Shown here: positions 17,016 through 25,543 of the stretch, piece by piece
How the letters are laid out: each line of letters starts with the position of its first letter
Position numbering within the stretch: position 1 is the stretch's first letter
DNA from: Mesonia oceanica
Lineage (GTDB): Bacteria > Bacteroidota > Bacteroidia > Flavobacteriales > Flavobacteriaceae
Length of the DNA: 64,000 nt
Direction of reading: 5' to 3'
NCBI RefSeq assembly: GCF_902499555.1
Contig: NZ_CABVMM010000009.1
Coordinates: forward strand, 1-64,000
The notes under the pieces: model-generated
Databases searched by the model: none
Seen by the model: the letters and a program-made list of their open reading frames with translations, nothing else
Told to the model about the DNA's origin: nothing
Made by a program: the position numbers and the translations under genes

Positions 17016-18029
17016 ATGGCAAGTTTAAGGTACATCACAGTTGAAAATTTTAAAACCGAAAAAGGTTTTACACGAGATCTCGATTTGTCGTATCAAATTT
17101 TTGGTCAAGCCTTGGGAGAAGCTCCCATAGTGTTGGTGAATCATGCACTTACAGGAAATTCAACTTTAGTAGGAGAAAGCGGTTGGTTCAATGAAATTGT
17201 AGGCGAAGAAAAAACAATCGATTTAAATAAATTTACCGTATTGGCTTTTAATATTCCAGGTAATGGCTATAGCGGGGATGTAGAAGATCTGCTCTTCAAC
17301 TATAAAGATTTTACGATAGATGATGTGGCTCGACTTTTTGTAGAAGGCCTTCAATTATTAGGAATAGAACAACTATTCGCCATCATAGGTTGTTCTATTG
17401 GTGGTGCGCTTACTTGGCATATGGCAGTACATCATCCAAAGTTAGCAGAACATATTATTCCTGTAGCTACACATCATACTGCCAACGATTGGGTGTTGGC
17501 CAATTGTAGCATTCAGGAAGCCATTCTTAGTCATTCATCGGAGCCTATTGAAGATGCACGTCGCCATGCGATGACGTTTTATAGAACTCCGGCATCGCTA
17601 AATCAAAAATTCAATAGAGAAAAAGAAGGGAATACTTTTAAAGTACAAGACTGGTTAGATTTTCATGGGAAGGCTTTAAAAAACCGCTATAAGCTACCCG
17701 CATATCGATTGATGAATCATCTATTGAGTACCATAGATATTACTAAAGGAACTGGTGATTGGTTAAGTGTAGCGAAACAAATCTGTTCGCAAATACACAT
17801 TATTACCGTGAATTCCGATCAATTCTTTTTAGCAGAAGACAATTGGAATACTTACGTTCAATTGAGTGAGCACCATCCTTACGTTACGATTGGAGAGGTA
17901 AAATCGATTCACGGTCACGATGCTTTTTTAATCGAACATCAACAACTCGCAAATTTATTACAACCCATTTTTCAACAAATAAAAACTAGCAATGAAAAAA
18001 ATACAGCTCATCTTGTTTGGCATAGGTAA
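17016..18029 (+). CDS. metX: Homoserine O-acetyltransferase
   Basis: 337 aa alpha/beta hydrolase fold. It would transfer acetyl from acetyl-CoA to homoserine, giving the substrate of MetY. Catalytic triad candidates are S127 (nucleophile elbow IIGCSIGGAL), D268 (TVNSDQFF) and H301 (IHGHDAFLIE). NHALTGNS near residue 43 supplies the oxyanion region. It is somewhat shorter than many MetX (~350-380). It lies between metY (3-nt gap) and hom (38-bp overlap), an order that makes the assignment firm. Confidence 0.93.
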   Translation: MASLRYITVENFKTEKGFTRDLDLSYQIFGQALGEAPIVLVNHALTGNSTLVGESGWFNEIVGEEKTIDLNKFTVLAFNIPGNGYSGDVEDLLFNYKDFTIDDVARLFVEGLQLLGIEQLFAIIGCSIGGALTWHMAVHHPKLAEHIIPVATHHTANDWVLANCSIQEAILSHSSEPIEDARRHAMTFYRTPASLNQKFNREKEGNTFKVQDWLDFHGKALKNRYKLPAYRLMNHLLSTIDITKGTGDWLSVAKQICSQIHIITVNSDQFFLAEDNWNTYVQLSEHHPYVTIGEVKSIHGHDAFLIEHQQLANLLQPIFQQIKTSNEKNTAHLVWHR

Positions 18030-19059
18030 GGTAGGGAGTACGTTTATTAATCAAATTATTCAAGCTCAAGAAGTATTTAAACAACAAAACCTGGAAATTG
18101 AAATTCCGATAATTCTAAATTCATCTACTGCATTTGTAAAGGATGAAGGCATCGGTGAAAACTGGAAAGCCAATTTTGAAGATTTTGGTATACCGTATCA
18201 GGTTGAAGAAATTATTGATTATGTAAACTCTAAAAATTGGAAAAACGTTGTTGCAATCGACGCTACGGCTTCCGCAGATTTTGTGAACAATTATACCAAT
18301 TTAGTAGAAAACGCTTTTCATATTATTGCTGCCAATAAGGTAGCCAATACTTTAGCTTACGATGAATACGCGTTCTTTAGAGAGGTTTTAAAAGAACATA
18401 AAAAACATTTTTTATATGAAACTAATGTTGGTGCAGGTCTTCCGGTAGTTGAGACTCTTAAAAACTTACACCTTTCCGGAGAAAAAGTCACCAAAATTAG
18501 AGGTGTGTTTTCCGGATCATTGAGTTATATTTTCAATACTTTTTCTGAAGAAAACAAAAACTTTAGTGAGGTAGTCGCATTAGCTGAATCAAAAGGTTAT
18601 ACCGAACCCGATCCGCGTGTCGATCTTTCAGGAACCGATGTAGCCAGAAAATTATTGATTTTGGGTAGAGAACTTCAGCTTAGCTACAATTTAGAAGATG
18701 TAGTGGTGAAAAACTTAGTGCCTGCCTATCTAACCGAAACCAATTCTGTAACCGCATTTCAAGAACAAATTACAGACTTAGATGAAGAGTTTCAATTGTT
18801 GAAATCTGAATTGAAAGAAAATGAAGTCTTGCGTTACATTGGTGAACTTGATGTGGAAGATGAGGTTTTAGAAGTAAAACTGGTCAAAGCACAAAAAGAA
18901 AATCCGTTAGGAGCACTACAGGGAGCCGATTCGTTATTTGAAATTTATACGGAGTCTTACGGCACCCAGCCTTTGGTAATTCAAGGTGCCGGAGCAGGAG
19001 CGGCAGTTACGGCAAGAGGTTTGGTGAGTGATGTTATCAAATTAGCTGAACGAATTTAA
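17992..19059 (+). CDS. hom: Homoserine dehydrogenase
   Basis: 355 aa. It would reduce aspartate semialdehyde to homoserine with NAD(P)H, feeding MetX. N-terminal Rossmann motif IQLILFGIGKVGSTFIN, then AANKVANT, YETNVGAGLPVVETLK and IRGVFSGSLSYIFN. The Lys/Asp region SKGYTEPDPRVDLSGTDVARK is the substrate-binding site. There is no N-terminal aspartokinase and no ACT domain, so it is monofunctional and not obviously feedback-regulated at protein level; control by the leader attenuators would fit. Its first 38 bp overlap metX, so the two are translationally linked. Confidence 0.95.
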   Translation: MKKIQLILFGIGKVGSTFINQIIQAQEVFKQQNLEIEIPIILNSSTAFVKDEGIGENWKANFEDFGIPYQVEEIIDYVNSKNWKNVVAIDATASADFVNNYTNLVENAFHIIAANKVANTLAYDEYAFFREVLKEHKKHFLYETNVGAGLPVVETLKNLHLSGEKVTKIRGVFSGSLSYIFNTFSEENKNFSEVVALAESKGYTEPDPRVDLSGTDVARKLLILGRELQLSYNLEDVVVKNLVPAYLTETNSVTAFQEQITDLDEEFQLLKSELKENEVLRYIGELDVEDEVLEVKLVKAQKENPLGALQGADSLFEIYTESYGTQPLVIQGAGAGAAVTARGLVSDVIKLAERI

Positions 19060-19152
19060 TTATTTTAAAAACTAAAATTATTTTGTTGAATTACCACTAA
19101 TCCCAGAGCCAATGTTTGCGGATTGTAATTTCTAATGGAAAGTTAGAATGCT

Positions 19153-19160
19153 TATCTTTG
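19153..19160 (+). promoter_or_regulatory. -7 box of the OsmC gene (TAtcTTTG)
   Basis: Perfect TAtcTTTG ending 17 nt before the ATG at 19178. The nearest upstream TTG is 27 nt away, longer than usual. Confidence 0.65.
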
Positions 19161-19177
19161 AATAAAAACTGAAAAAG

Positions 19178-19597
19178 ATGAAAGTACATTTAAAACGCCT
19201 CAATAACGATTTCCATTTTGTCACTACTAATGAGCGTGGCGATGAAGTTCATTTAGATAATAAATCGGTAGAAAATCCTCAAGGCTCAAGTCCTATGGAT
19301 TTATTGCTTCGTGGGATTGCCGGTTGTAGCGGTATTGATATTGTTCATATTCTAAAAAAGCAAAATTTAGAATTATCCAACTTAGAAATGGAGGTAGAAG
19401 GTTATCGTAATCCAGATGCCATCCCCAAGGTGTTTGAAAAAATAGATTTACAAATAAAACTTGAGGGCGATTTACCGGAAAATAAAGCCCGTCGTGCGGT
19501 AGATTTATCTCTGGAAAAATATTGTTCCGTAGCAAAGATGCTAGAGAAAACCGCAACCATTGCGTATGAAGTTTTCTTAAACGGAAATAAGATTTAA
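19178..19597 (+). CDS. OsmC family protein
   Basis: 139 aa. OsmC/Ohr proteins are small thiol-dependent peroxidases. Two cysteines sit at the expected family positions: C50 (LLRGIAGCSGIDIV) and C116 (LEKYCSVAKML). The central helix and the final strand pattern also fit. It is nearer to the YhfA-like branch than to Ohr, so the peroxide substrate is uncertain. It has its own -7 box and a terminator shared with the convergent pseudouridine synthase gene, so it is not part of the met operon. Confidence 0.88.
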   Translation: MKVHLKRLNNDFHFVTTNERGDEVHLDNKSVENPQGSSPMDLLLRGIAGCSGIDIVHILKKQNLELSNLEMEVEGYRNPDAIPKVFEKIDLQIKLEGDLPENKARRAVDLSLEKYCSVAKMLEKTATIAYEVFLNGNKI

Positions 19598-19600
19598 ACA

Positions 19601-19632
19601 AAAAAGACCAGAATTTAAATTCCGGTCTTTTT
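19601..19632. terminator. Bidirectional terminator between convergent genes
   Basis: aaaaagacc (19601-19609) pairs with ggtcttttt (19624-19632), with an inner gaatt/aattc stem. Runs on both sides allow use by the OsmC gene (plus) and the pseudouridine synthase gene (minus). Confidence 0.9.
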
Positions 19633-19635
19633 GTT

Positions 19636-20469
19636 TTATAACATCCCTAAGTTAATCACTTCTTGTTGGGTTAAATGTCTAAAGCGACCTCTTGGTAAAT
19701 CTTTTTTAGTTAAACCGCCATACACCACGCGGTCTAGTTTTACTACTTCGTAACCTAACTTTTTAAAGGTACGTTGTACAATATGTTGTCGGGTGCTTTG
19801 TAGTTCAATCCCAATTTCGCGTTTAGGGCGATTCTCTACATAGCTTATCTCATCCACAGTTACTTTTCCATCTTCCAAGGTGATCTTTCCATCACGAATA
19901 CTTTCTAAATCTTCCTGTTCTAAACTTTTATTAAGTTCAACATGATAAATCTGTCGGATTCTTTTTTTCGTGCTTCCTAGGTTTTTAGACATCGTCCCAT
20001 CATTGGTGAAAAGCAAAAGGCCGGTGGTACTTGTATCTAATTTTCCTACCGGATCTAATTTAGATTTTGATGCGTTGGCAATTAAATCCATTACCGTACG
20101 GTTGTTACGCTCTAAACTTCCAGTTACGTAAAAACCGGTAGGTTTGTTTAAAAGAACGTATTCTTTTTTCTCCGGACTAATTCTTCTCCCGTCAAATTTT
20201 ACTTCATCGGTCAATTTTACTTTGTGCCCCATTTCGGTAACTACTTCGCCATTTACGCGAACGTTTCCGGCTTGGATGTAAATATCGGCATCCCGACGGC
20301 TACAGATTCCGGCATTAGAAATGTATTTATTTAAGCGCATGCCGGCTTCTGGGTCTTTTACCTGTTTATCAACCGCAATTTTTTGTTGAGGTTTTTTCTC
20401 GCTTTTTTTCTTGAAAGGCTTATTTTTTTGCTTCATAGTTCCTTTTCCCGATTTCTTAAAATTGCCCAT
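19636..20469 (-). CDS. rRNA pseudouridine synthase, RsuA/RluB family
   Basis: 277 aa. A Lys-rich N-terminal tail (~1-40) precedes an S4 RNA-binding domain (MRLNKYISNAGICSRRDADIYI...GNVRVNGEVV). The catalytic domain has its Asp at D145 in DPVGKLDTSTTGLLLFTNDG. The C-terminal STRQHIVQRTFKKLGYEVVKLDRVVYGGL matches the family (usual N-x-QIRRM replaced by RQHIVQRTF). It probably modifies a single uridine in 23S rRNA (RluB type), but RsuA/RluB/RluE are hard to separate by sequence. A -7 box lies 15 nt upstream of the ATG. Confidence 0.88.
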   Translation of the reverse strand: MGNFKKSGKGTMKQKNKPFKKKSEKKPQQKIAVDKQVKDPEAGMRLNKYISNAGICSRRDADIYIQAGNVRVNGEVVTEMGHKVKLTDEVKFDGRRISPEKKEYVLLNKPTGFYVTGSLERNNRTVMDLIANASKSKLDPVGKLDTSTTGLLLFTNDGTMSKNLGSTKKRIRQIYHVELNKSLEQEDLESIRDGKITLEDGKVTVDEISYVENRPKREIGIELQSTRQHIVQRTFKKLGYEVVKLDRVVYGGLTKKDLPRGRFRHLTQQEVINLGML

Positions 20470-20484
20470 AGCTTAAATTTTTTG

Positions 20485-20492
20485 CAAAGGTA
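20485..20492 (-). promoter_or_regulatory. -7 box of the pseudouridine synthase gene (TAccTTTG)
   Basis: Perfect box on the minus strand, 15 nt before the ATG at 20469. Confidence 0.65.
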
Positions 20493-20568
20493 CGTATTAA
20501 TAAATGAATTATTAAAAATGTATAATTAATAATTAAATATTGATTTACAATAGATTAAGGGTAAATAG

Positions 20569-21483
20569 TTATAAAACCCTATTTAAAACTACATCAATAT
20601 CGATTAATAAAATACTAAAAACCCCAATCACAATAATTAGTTTTAAAAGATTGTGTAGCAAGGTGTATTGAAGTTTGGAAGAAGATTTCCATAGGAAAAA
20701 GAGAAATGTAATCATCAAGATAAAACTAAGCAGGAAGTAATAATGCATATAGCCAATCTCAAATTTTTTGAAAATTAAAATAAGTGTGGGAACAAGTGTT
20801 AAAGCTACTAGAGAGCTAATAATTATTTTTGAAAACTTTACTCCGTAAACCACAGGAATGGTTCGGTAATCTTGCGTAAGGTCACCTTTTAAATTCTCTA
20901 AATCCTTGGTTAATTCCCGAATGGAAATAATAAGAAATAGAAAAGTAGCATGAACAAATATGACCATATCAAAATTATGGTAATACACGAAGACTACAAA
21001 AAATGGGGTAATGGCTAATAGGGAAGCCACTAAAGTTCCTATAAATGGGTATTTTTTAAGTTTATGGGAATAGAACCAAAGGAAAAAGATAAATACCGAA
21101 AAGAAAATTACCGCTTTAAACGATACATAACTTGCTAAAATTACGGAGAGGAAATTCAGCGTAAAATAAATAGCCAGTTTTGTTTTTTGACTAATGTAGT
21201 TATCCAATAAGGTTTTATGTGGCCGGTTGATTAAATCTTTTTCAGCGTCGTAAAAATTATTGATTAAGTAACCGGAAGCAATCGCAAAGGTAGAAGCGAT
21301 CACCAATAAAAATAGATTTACATCTAAAATGATGTCCCTAATTGGCATGTTTGGCGCCAAAATATAGATGGAAGCCAAATATTGCGCAATGAATAAAATA
21401 AGAATATTGTAACCGCGAACCACTGAAAACAAACTTGCCAGTTTAAGTAATACCAGTTTGTTCTTACGTGAAAGCATCCCCAT
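20569..21483 (-). CDS. UbiA-family prenyltransferase (geranylgeranylglycerol-phosphate type)
   Basis: 304 aa, about eight or nine hydrophobic segments. The Mg-diphosphate motif is N75-N-F-Y-D79-A-E-K-D83 (GYLINNFYDAEKDLINRPHK) and a second acidic motif is ELTKDLENLKGDLTQDYRT. It would transfer a prenyl group to an acceptor within the membrane. Similar flavobacterial proteins are often named geranylgeranylglycerol-phosphate geranylgeranyltransferase, but the acceptor is unproven. It is the third gene of mvaD-mevalonate kinase-ubiA (16-nt gap), so it sits downstream of isoprenoid precursor synthesis. Confidence 0.85.
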   Translation of the reverse strand: MGMLSRKNKLVLLKLASLFSVVRGYNILILFIAQYLASIYILAPNMPIRDIILDVNLFLLVIASTFAIASGYLINNFYDAEKDLINRPHKTLLDNYISQKTKLAIYFTLNFLSVILASYVSFKAVIFFSVFIFFLWFYSHKLKKYPFIGTLVASLLAITPFFVVFVYYHNFDMVIFVHATFLFLIISIRELTKDLENLKGDLTQDYRTIPVVYGVKFSKIIISSLVALTLVPTLILIFKKFEIGYMHYYFLLSFILMITFLFFLWKSSSKLQYTLLHNLLKLIIVIGVFSILLIDIDVVLNRVL

Positions 21484-21499
21484 AAAAAGAGAAGGGGTT

Positions 21500-22438
21500 T
21501 TAGAAAGTATAAACGACTTCTAGGTTATGATTTTTTAGTGCTGTTCTCGCTTTATCAATATCTTCCGTAAAACCTAAAATGTAACCGCCTCCACCGGAAC
21601 CACAAAGTTTTAAATAATAATGTCCAGTATCGATGCCTTCTTTCCAAAGTTTATGAAATTGCTTTGGGATCATGGGTTTAAAGTTATCTAAAACCACATG
21701 AGAAAGCTGCTTAATGTTAGAGAATAGTGATTTTACATCACCTTTCATAAAATCTTCTACACAAGCATCGGTGTGTTTTACAAATTTATCTTTCAGCATT
21801 TTACGGAAGCCTTCTTGTTTTAGGTTTTCCATAAAAAGATTTACCAAAGGAGCAGTTTCCCCTACCATTCCGCTGTCCAATAAAAATACCGCACCTTTTC
21901 CTTCTTTTGATTGGGAAGGGATTCCTGCAGCTTCAATATTATCTTTGGAATTAATGAGAATAGGTAAGCTTAAATAACTGTTTAAAGGGTCAAGACCAGA
22001 AGATTTTCCGTGGAAAAAAGATTCCATTTCACCGAAGATCTTCTTCAACTTTAATAGTTTTTCCCGACTTAAATTTTCAAGAACGGTAATTTTATTCAAT
22101 GCATATTTATCATAAATGGCAGCGACTAAAGCACCGCTACTTCCTACACCGTAACCTTGGGGAATACTACTGTCAAAATACATTCCACCTTCAATATCTT
22201 TCGTTAATTCTTCTAAATCGAATTGAACTAAATTAGGAAACTTAATTTGCAGTTCTCCTAAGTAATCGGCGAAACGCTTCAGGTTATTGTTTGATTTTTG
22301 CTGAGCTTCAGACAGGTTAGAATCAATCTTTAAAGCTCCGTTATAAAAGTTGTAAGGAATAGATAAACCCTTAGAATCTTTAATGATTCCGTACTCTCCA
22401 AACAATAAAATTTTTGAATAAAATAAAGGTCCTTTCAT
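21500..22438 (-). CDS. Mevalonate kinase (GHMP kinase)
   Basis: 312 aa. The GHMP ATP-binding motif is PQGYGVGSSGALVAAI (~93-108), KILLFGEYGIIKDSKGLSIP is the N-terminal substrate-binding motif, and KLCGSGGGGYILGF the third motif. It is short for a mevalonate kinase, but its place 22 nt after mvaD strongly supports phosphorylation of mevalonate or phosphomevalonate. I cannot tell mevalonate kinase from phosphomevalonate kinase by eye. The cluster implies that this strain makes isoprenoids by the mevalonate pathway, as several flavobacteria do. Confidence 0.82.
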   Translation of the reverse strand: MKGPLFYSKILLFGEYGIIKDSKGLSIPYNFYNGALKIDSNLSEAQQKSNNNLKRFADYLGELQIKFPNLVQFDLEELTKDIEGGMYFDSSIPQGYGVGSSGALVAAIYDKYALNKITVLENLSREKLLKLKKIFGEMESFFHGKSSGLDPLNSYLSLPILINSKDNIEAAGIPSQSKEGKGAVFLLDSGMVGETAPLVNLFMENLKQEGFRKMLKDKFVKHTDACVEDFMKGDVKSLFSNIKQLSHVVLDNFKPMIPKQFHKLWKEGIDTGHYYLKLCGSGGGGYILGFTEDIDKARTALKNHNLEVVYTF

Positions 22439-22460
22439 AATGAATTATTCGGCTGAAAAC

Positions 22461-23543
22461 TTAAGCTAACTGTTTTGCTCCCGTTCCAACATTATCACAA
22501 ATATACTGAGCATTTTGACAATGTGCAACTAACTGGTTCTTAATGAAATCTAAAACTTCTGTTTTTTCTACTTCAGGGTAGAGTAAATGCACATTAGCAC
22601 CGGCATCTAAGGTAAAACATAATTTAGAATTCGTATCTTGTCTATAGTTCCAAATTTTATTAATAATTTCAAGCGTATTGGGCTTCATTAAAATAAAATA
22701 AGGATTACTGCTCATCATCATTGCATGCAAAGTTAATGCCTCACTTTCTACAATATTGATGAAGGTGTTTAGATCTCCCGATTCAAAAACCGGTTGTAGT
22801 TTTTTTAAATTCTGAAAAGCCTGTTGAAAACGTGCTTCGGCATAAGGGTGATCGTGCATTAAATTATGGCCAACAGTACTGCTTACTGTTTTTTCCCCTT
22901 TATCTACCAATAAAATGGTATCTTGATAGGTTTTAAAAACTTCATTTATTTCAAAAGGGTAGGAAGTTCCATATAAATTACTGCTATCTTCAATTTTTGG
23001 ATGTTCACCCCAAACCACTAAGCCGCCTTCAATACTTCTCGCAGCACTCCCAGAACCTAATCGGGCCAAGAAAGAGGCTTTTTTCTTGAAATAAGCTGAA
23101 GAAATTTCTGGATTGAATTGTTGTTCTAAACTCATTAAACAACAAGCTAAAGCGCTCATTCCACTGGCAGAAGAGGCAATCCCGCTGCTATGTGGAAAAG
23201 AATTGGAAGTTTTTATGCTAAAGTGATAATCTTTTAGAAATGGTAAATAAACTTCAATCCGTTCCAAGAATTTTTTGATTTTCGGTTCAAAAGAAGGTGC
23301 TTTTTCTCCCGCTAAAAAAACTTCAAAAGAAAAATCTTCAGTTGGTGGGATAGGATGGTATTCAAGTGTAGTAGTAGTTTTACAATTGTTCAATGTAAAG
23401 CTCACTGAAGGGTTCTTAGGGAGTTGTTCCCCATATTTCCCCCAATATTTTACCAAAGCAATATTGCTGGGTGACTCCCAAGAAACTTTTCCTTTGGTTA
23501 AATTTTCTTTGGGTTTTGGGAAAACAAAGGCTTGTATACTCAT
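22461..23543 (-). CDS. mvaD: Diphosphomevalonate decarboxylase
   Basis: 360 aa GHMP-fold enzyme making isopentenyl diphosphate from diphosphomevalonate. Motifs: ESPSNIALVKYWGKYGEQLPKNPS at the N-terminus, SFPHSSGIASSASGMSALA (phosphate loop) and RLGSGSAARSIEGG. The start is the ATG at 23543: a longer frame begins with TTG at 23564, but that codon lies inside a perfect -7 promoter box (23562-23569) and so cannot be in the mRNA from it. First gene of the mvaD-kinase-ubiA operon. Confidence 0.93.
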   Translation of the reverse strand: MSIQAFVFPKPKENLTKGKVSWESPSNIALVKYWGKYGEQLPKNPSVSFTLNNCKTTTTLEYHPIPPTEDFSFEVFLAGEKAPSFEPKIKKFLERIEVYLPFLKDYHFSIKTSNSFPHSSGIASSASGMSALACCLMSLEQQFNPEISSAYFKKKASFLARLGSGSAARSIEGGLVVWGEHPKIEDSSNLYGTSYPFEINEVFKTYQDTILLVDKGEKTVSSTVGHNLMHDHPYAEARFQQAFQNLKKLQPVFESGDLNTFINIVESEALTLHAMMMSSNPYFILMKPNTLEIINKIWNYRQDTNSKLCFTLDAGANVHLLYPEVEKTEVLDFIKNQLVAHCQNAQYICDNVGTGAKQLA

Positions 23544-23561
23544 CACTTTAAAAAATTTCTG

Positions 23562-23569
23562 CAAATATA
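23562..23569 (-). promoter_or_regulatory. -7 box of the mevalonate operon (TAtaTTTG)
   Basis: Perfect box on the minus strand ending 18 nt before the mvaD ATG; it decides the mvaD start. Confidence 0.65.
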
Positions 23570-23641
23570 AACGATTAGATAGGCGATGTGGTTGTAGAAA
23601 TTCAAAAATAATTCTAAATTAGAACGCGACTAAACTAACTT

Positions 23642-24121
23642 ATGAACAATAGGCCCAATTATTTGAAAATTTTAGCCAGTACCTTAGGTTGTGTGCTTCT
23701 AGGTTTTTTAAGCACGCTCGCTATACAAAGTGTGTTGCACGACTGGTTGGCAGTAATTAATAAGCCCTCTTTTGTGGTCCCTGATTGGTTATATTCTTCT
23801 TTATGGTTGATTAATTTTGCCTTGATGGGAATTGCAGCCGGAATTGTATGGAGTAGGGGCTTGCATCATGTTTGGGTGAAAACGGCCTTGTATCATTTTG
23901 GCTTTCAGATTTTATTAACGGTAGCGTGGTTTCTTACCTTTTTTGAACTGAAAATGCTCATGCTAAGTTTTTTACTTACTGTAGCCTTATTTTTACTTCT
24001 GCTATTTACTGTTAAATGGTTTAAAGTAGTAAAACCTTTTGCGGCTTATTTGTTGATTCCCTATACTTTTTGGATTGCCTATACCGCTATTGTGAATTTT
24101 GAAATTTGGCGTCTTAATTAA
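23642..24121 (+). CDS. tspO: TspO/MBR family membrane protein
   Basis: 159 aa with five transmembrane segments, rich in Trp and aromatic residues. Family marks: KPSFVVPDWLYSSLWLINFALMGIAAG after the first helix, LLTVAWFLTFFELKM in helix 3-4 and a C-terminal FWIAYTAIVNFEIWRLN. TspO proteins bind porphyrins and other tetrapyrroles and are linked to stress and light responses in bacteria; the role here is not shown by context. It is divergent from the mevalonate operon, with 98 bp between starts. Confidence 0.9.
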   Translation: MNNRPNYLKILASTLGCVLLGFLSTLAIQSVLHDWLAVINKPSFVVPDWLYSSLWLINFALMGIAAGIVWSRGLHHVWVKTALYHFGFQILLTVAWFLTFFELKMLMLSFLLTVALFLLLLFTVKWFKVVKPFAAYLLIPYTFWIAYTAIVNFEIWRLN

Positions 24122-24196
24122 TAAATCTTCGTTAAGGACAAGGTTATTGGTTTCTGTTTGGTATAATTTAGAGGATTAGAACTTAAAGTAGAGCTA

Positions 24197-24718
24197 ATGA
24201 ATAAATGGTTACAAACTAGTCCGCAATCCCTCTTAAATATAATTTTATGTGCGATCGGGATTTATATAGCAGTTATTGTATGCACTCGAATTGCAGGAAA
24301 GAGAAGTTTTTCTAAAATGTCGAGTTTTGATTTTGCCATTACCGTAGCCATAGGTTCTATTGTGGCCTCCACCATTTTAAGTTCTTCGGTAAGTGTGGTT
24401 GATGGTGCTGTGGGTTTAATTGCTGTATATGTATTGCAAATGACGGCTGCTTCTTTAAGGAGTTTTTCTTTTTTCGAAAAAATGATCGACAATTCTCCTT
24501 TGCTTCTAATGGATGGACAAGAAATACTGGAAGAGAATTTAAAAAAAGCAAAAGTTACTAAAGCAGACTTACATTCTAAATTGCGGGAAGCTAATGTGAT
24601 TAAATTTTCACAAGTGAAAGCAGTAGTATTTGAAGCCACTGGAGATATTTCTGTATTGCATGCAGAAAATAGCGATATGGAATTAGAAGCTGAATTGTTA
24701 ACGGGCGTCAAGCGTTAA
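24197..24718 (+). CDS. DUF421 / YetF-type membrane protein
   Basis: 173 aa. Three N-terminal hydrophobic segments, then the family signature TRIAGKRSFSKMSSFDFAITVAIGSIVAS, then a cytosolic domain with LLMDGQEILEENLKKAKVTKADLHSKLREANV. YetF proteins have no settled function. It is at the short end of the family. Its TAA overlaps the ATG of the PaiB-like gene by one base (TAATG), so the pair is probably translationally coupled. Confidence 0.88.
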   Translation: MNKWLQTSPQSLLNIILCAIGIYIAVIVCTRIAGKRSFSKMSSFDFAITVAIGSIVASTILSSSVSVVDGAVGLIAVYVLQMTAASLRSFSFFEKMIDNSPLLLMDGQEILEENLKKAKVTKADLHSKLREANVIKFSQVKAVVFEATGDISVLHAENSDMELEAELLTGVKR

Positions 24719-25329
24719 TGTACCAACCTCAAAAATACAAAAAACAAGATCCGGAATATATTTTTAAGTTTATTCAACAGCATCCCTTTGCGACTTTTGT
24801 AATGCAGAATCAAGCGCTGCAAGCTACCCATATTCCCGTATTGTTAGAAGGTAAACCAAAAGATTTTAGCTTGTACAGCCATATAGCTAAACATAACGAA
24901 ATGTTTTCCGGCTTAAAAAACGGAGCGAAAGCTTTATTGATTTTTCAAGGTGAACAGGCTTATGTTTCTTCCTCGTGGTATGCTGAAAAAGATATTAGCA
25001 CTTGGGACTATTCGGCAGTACATGTGTCTGTAGAAATTCACCTTCAAACAAAAAAAGAGTTAGAAAATTCGTTAGAGAAGTTGGTACACCATTTTGAAGA
25101 AAATCAGCACCAGCCCTTATTTTATAAAGACCTACCGAAGCAACTATTAGCAGAACATTTACCGTTAATAACCGGTTTTTGGGCAAAGCCAATCCAGGTG
25201 AAAGCCATTGCCAAACATCATCAGGGTTCAAAAACCAGTGATGCAAAACGGGTAATTCATCACCTATCAGAGAATGGAAATTATCAACTAGCTGAAGAAA
25301 TTAAAAAAGAAAACTTTAAAAATAAGTAG
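24718..25329 (+). CDS. PaiB-like FMN-binding protein
   Basis: 203 aa with the split-barrel flavin fold of PaiB: MYQPQKYKKQDPEYIFKFIQQHPFATFV, THIPVLLEG, then YVSSSWYAEKDISTWDYSAVHV. In Bacillus PaiB was described as a negative regulator of sporulation and protease genes, but most homologues look like flavin- or heme-binding proteins with no DNA-binding domain, so a regulatory role is doubtful. It is coupled to the YetF-like gene. Confidence 0.87.
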   Translation: MYQPQKYKKQDPEYIFKFIQQHPFATFVMQNQALQATHIPVLLEGKPKDFSLYSHIAKHNEMFSGLKNGAKALLIFQGEQAYVSSSWYAEKDISTWDYSAVHVSVEIHLQTKKELENSLEKLVHHFEENQHQPLFYKDLPKQLLAEHLPLITGFWAKPIQVKAIAKHHQGSKTSDAKRVIHHLSENGNYQLAEEIKKENFKNK

Positions 25330-25340
25330 GACATTATTTG

Positions 25341-25445
25341 TTGGATTGGCCGTTCGCTTTACTTACCTCCGGGAGGAAGGGTTTTTGTAAATTCCTGTGG
25401 TAGGTAGCAATCCAAAAAAGCATACCGCTGCCATCCCTGACGCTA
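25341..25445. repeat. Putative dispersed structured intergenic element
   Basis: Perfect 8-bp inverted ends TTGGATTG (25341-25348) and CAATCCAA (25408-25415) enclose a second pair TACCT/AGGTA and the compact palindrome cctccgggagg. It is followed by gcataccgctgccatccctgacgc. The tail CCGCTGCCATCCCTGACGC resembles an intergenic element I recall from many Bacteroidota. Non-coding; no T-run typical of a simple terminator. Confidence 0.45.
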
Positions 25446-25543
25446 AAAATAATAGCTTAACTTCTAATGTATTAGGAGGATATTAACAAAATAGTTGATT
25501 TTTTAAGATTGTTTTTGTATTTTAATCCGAAACTTATAAAGAT

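Noticed and set aside
19293..19601. Minus-strand ORF of 102 codons opposite the OsmC gene.
   Set aside because: Fully antisense to a well-supported family member; no homology features of its own.
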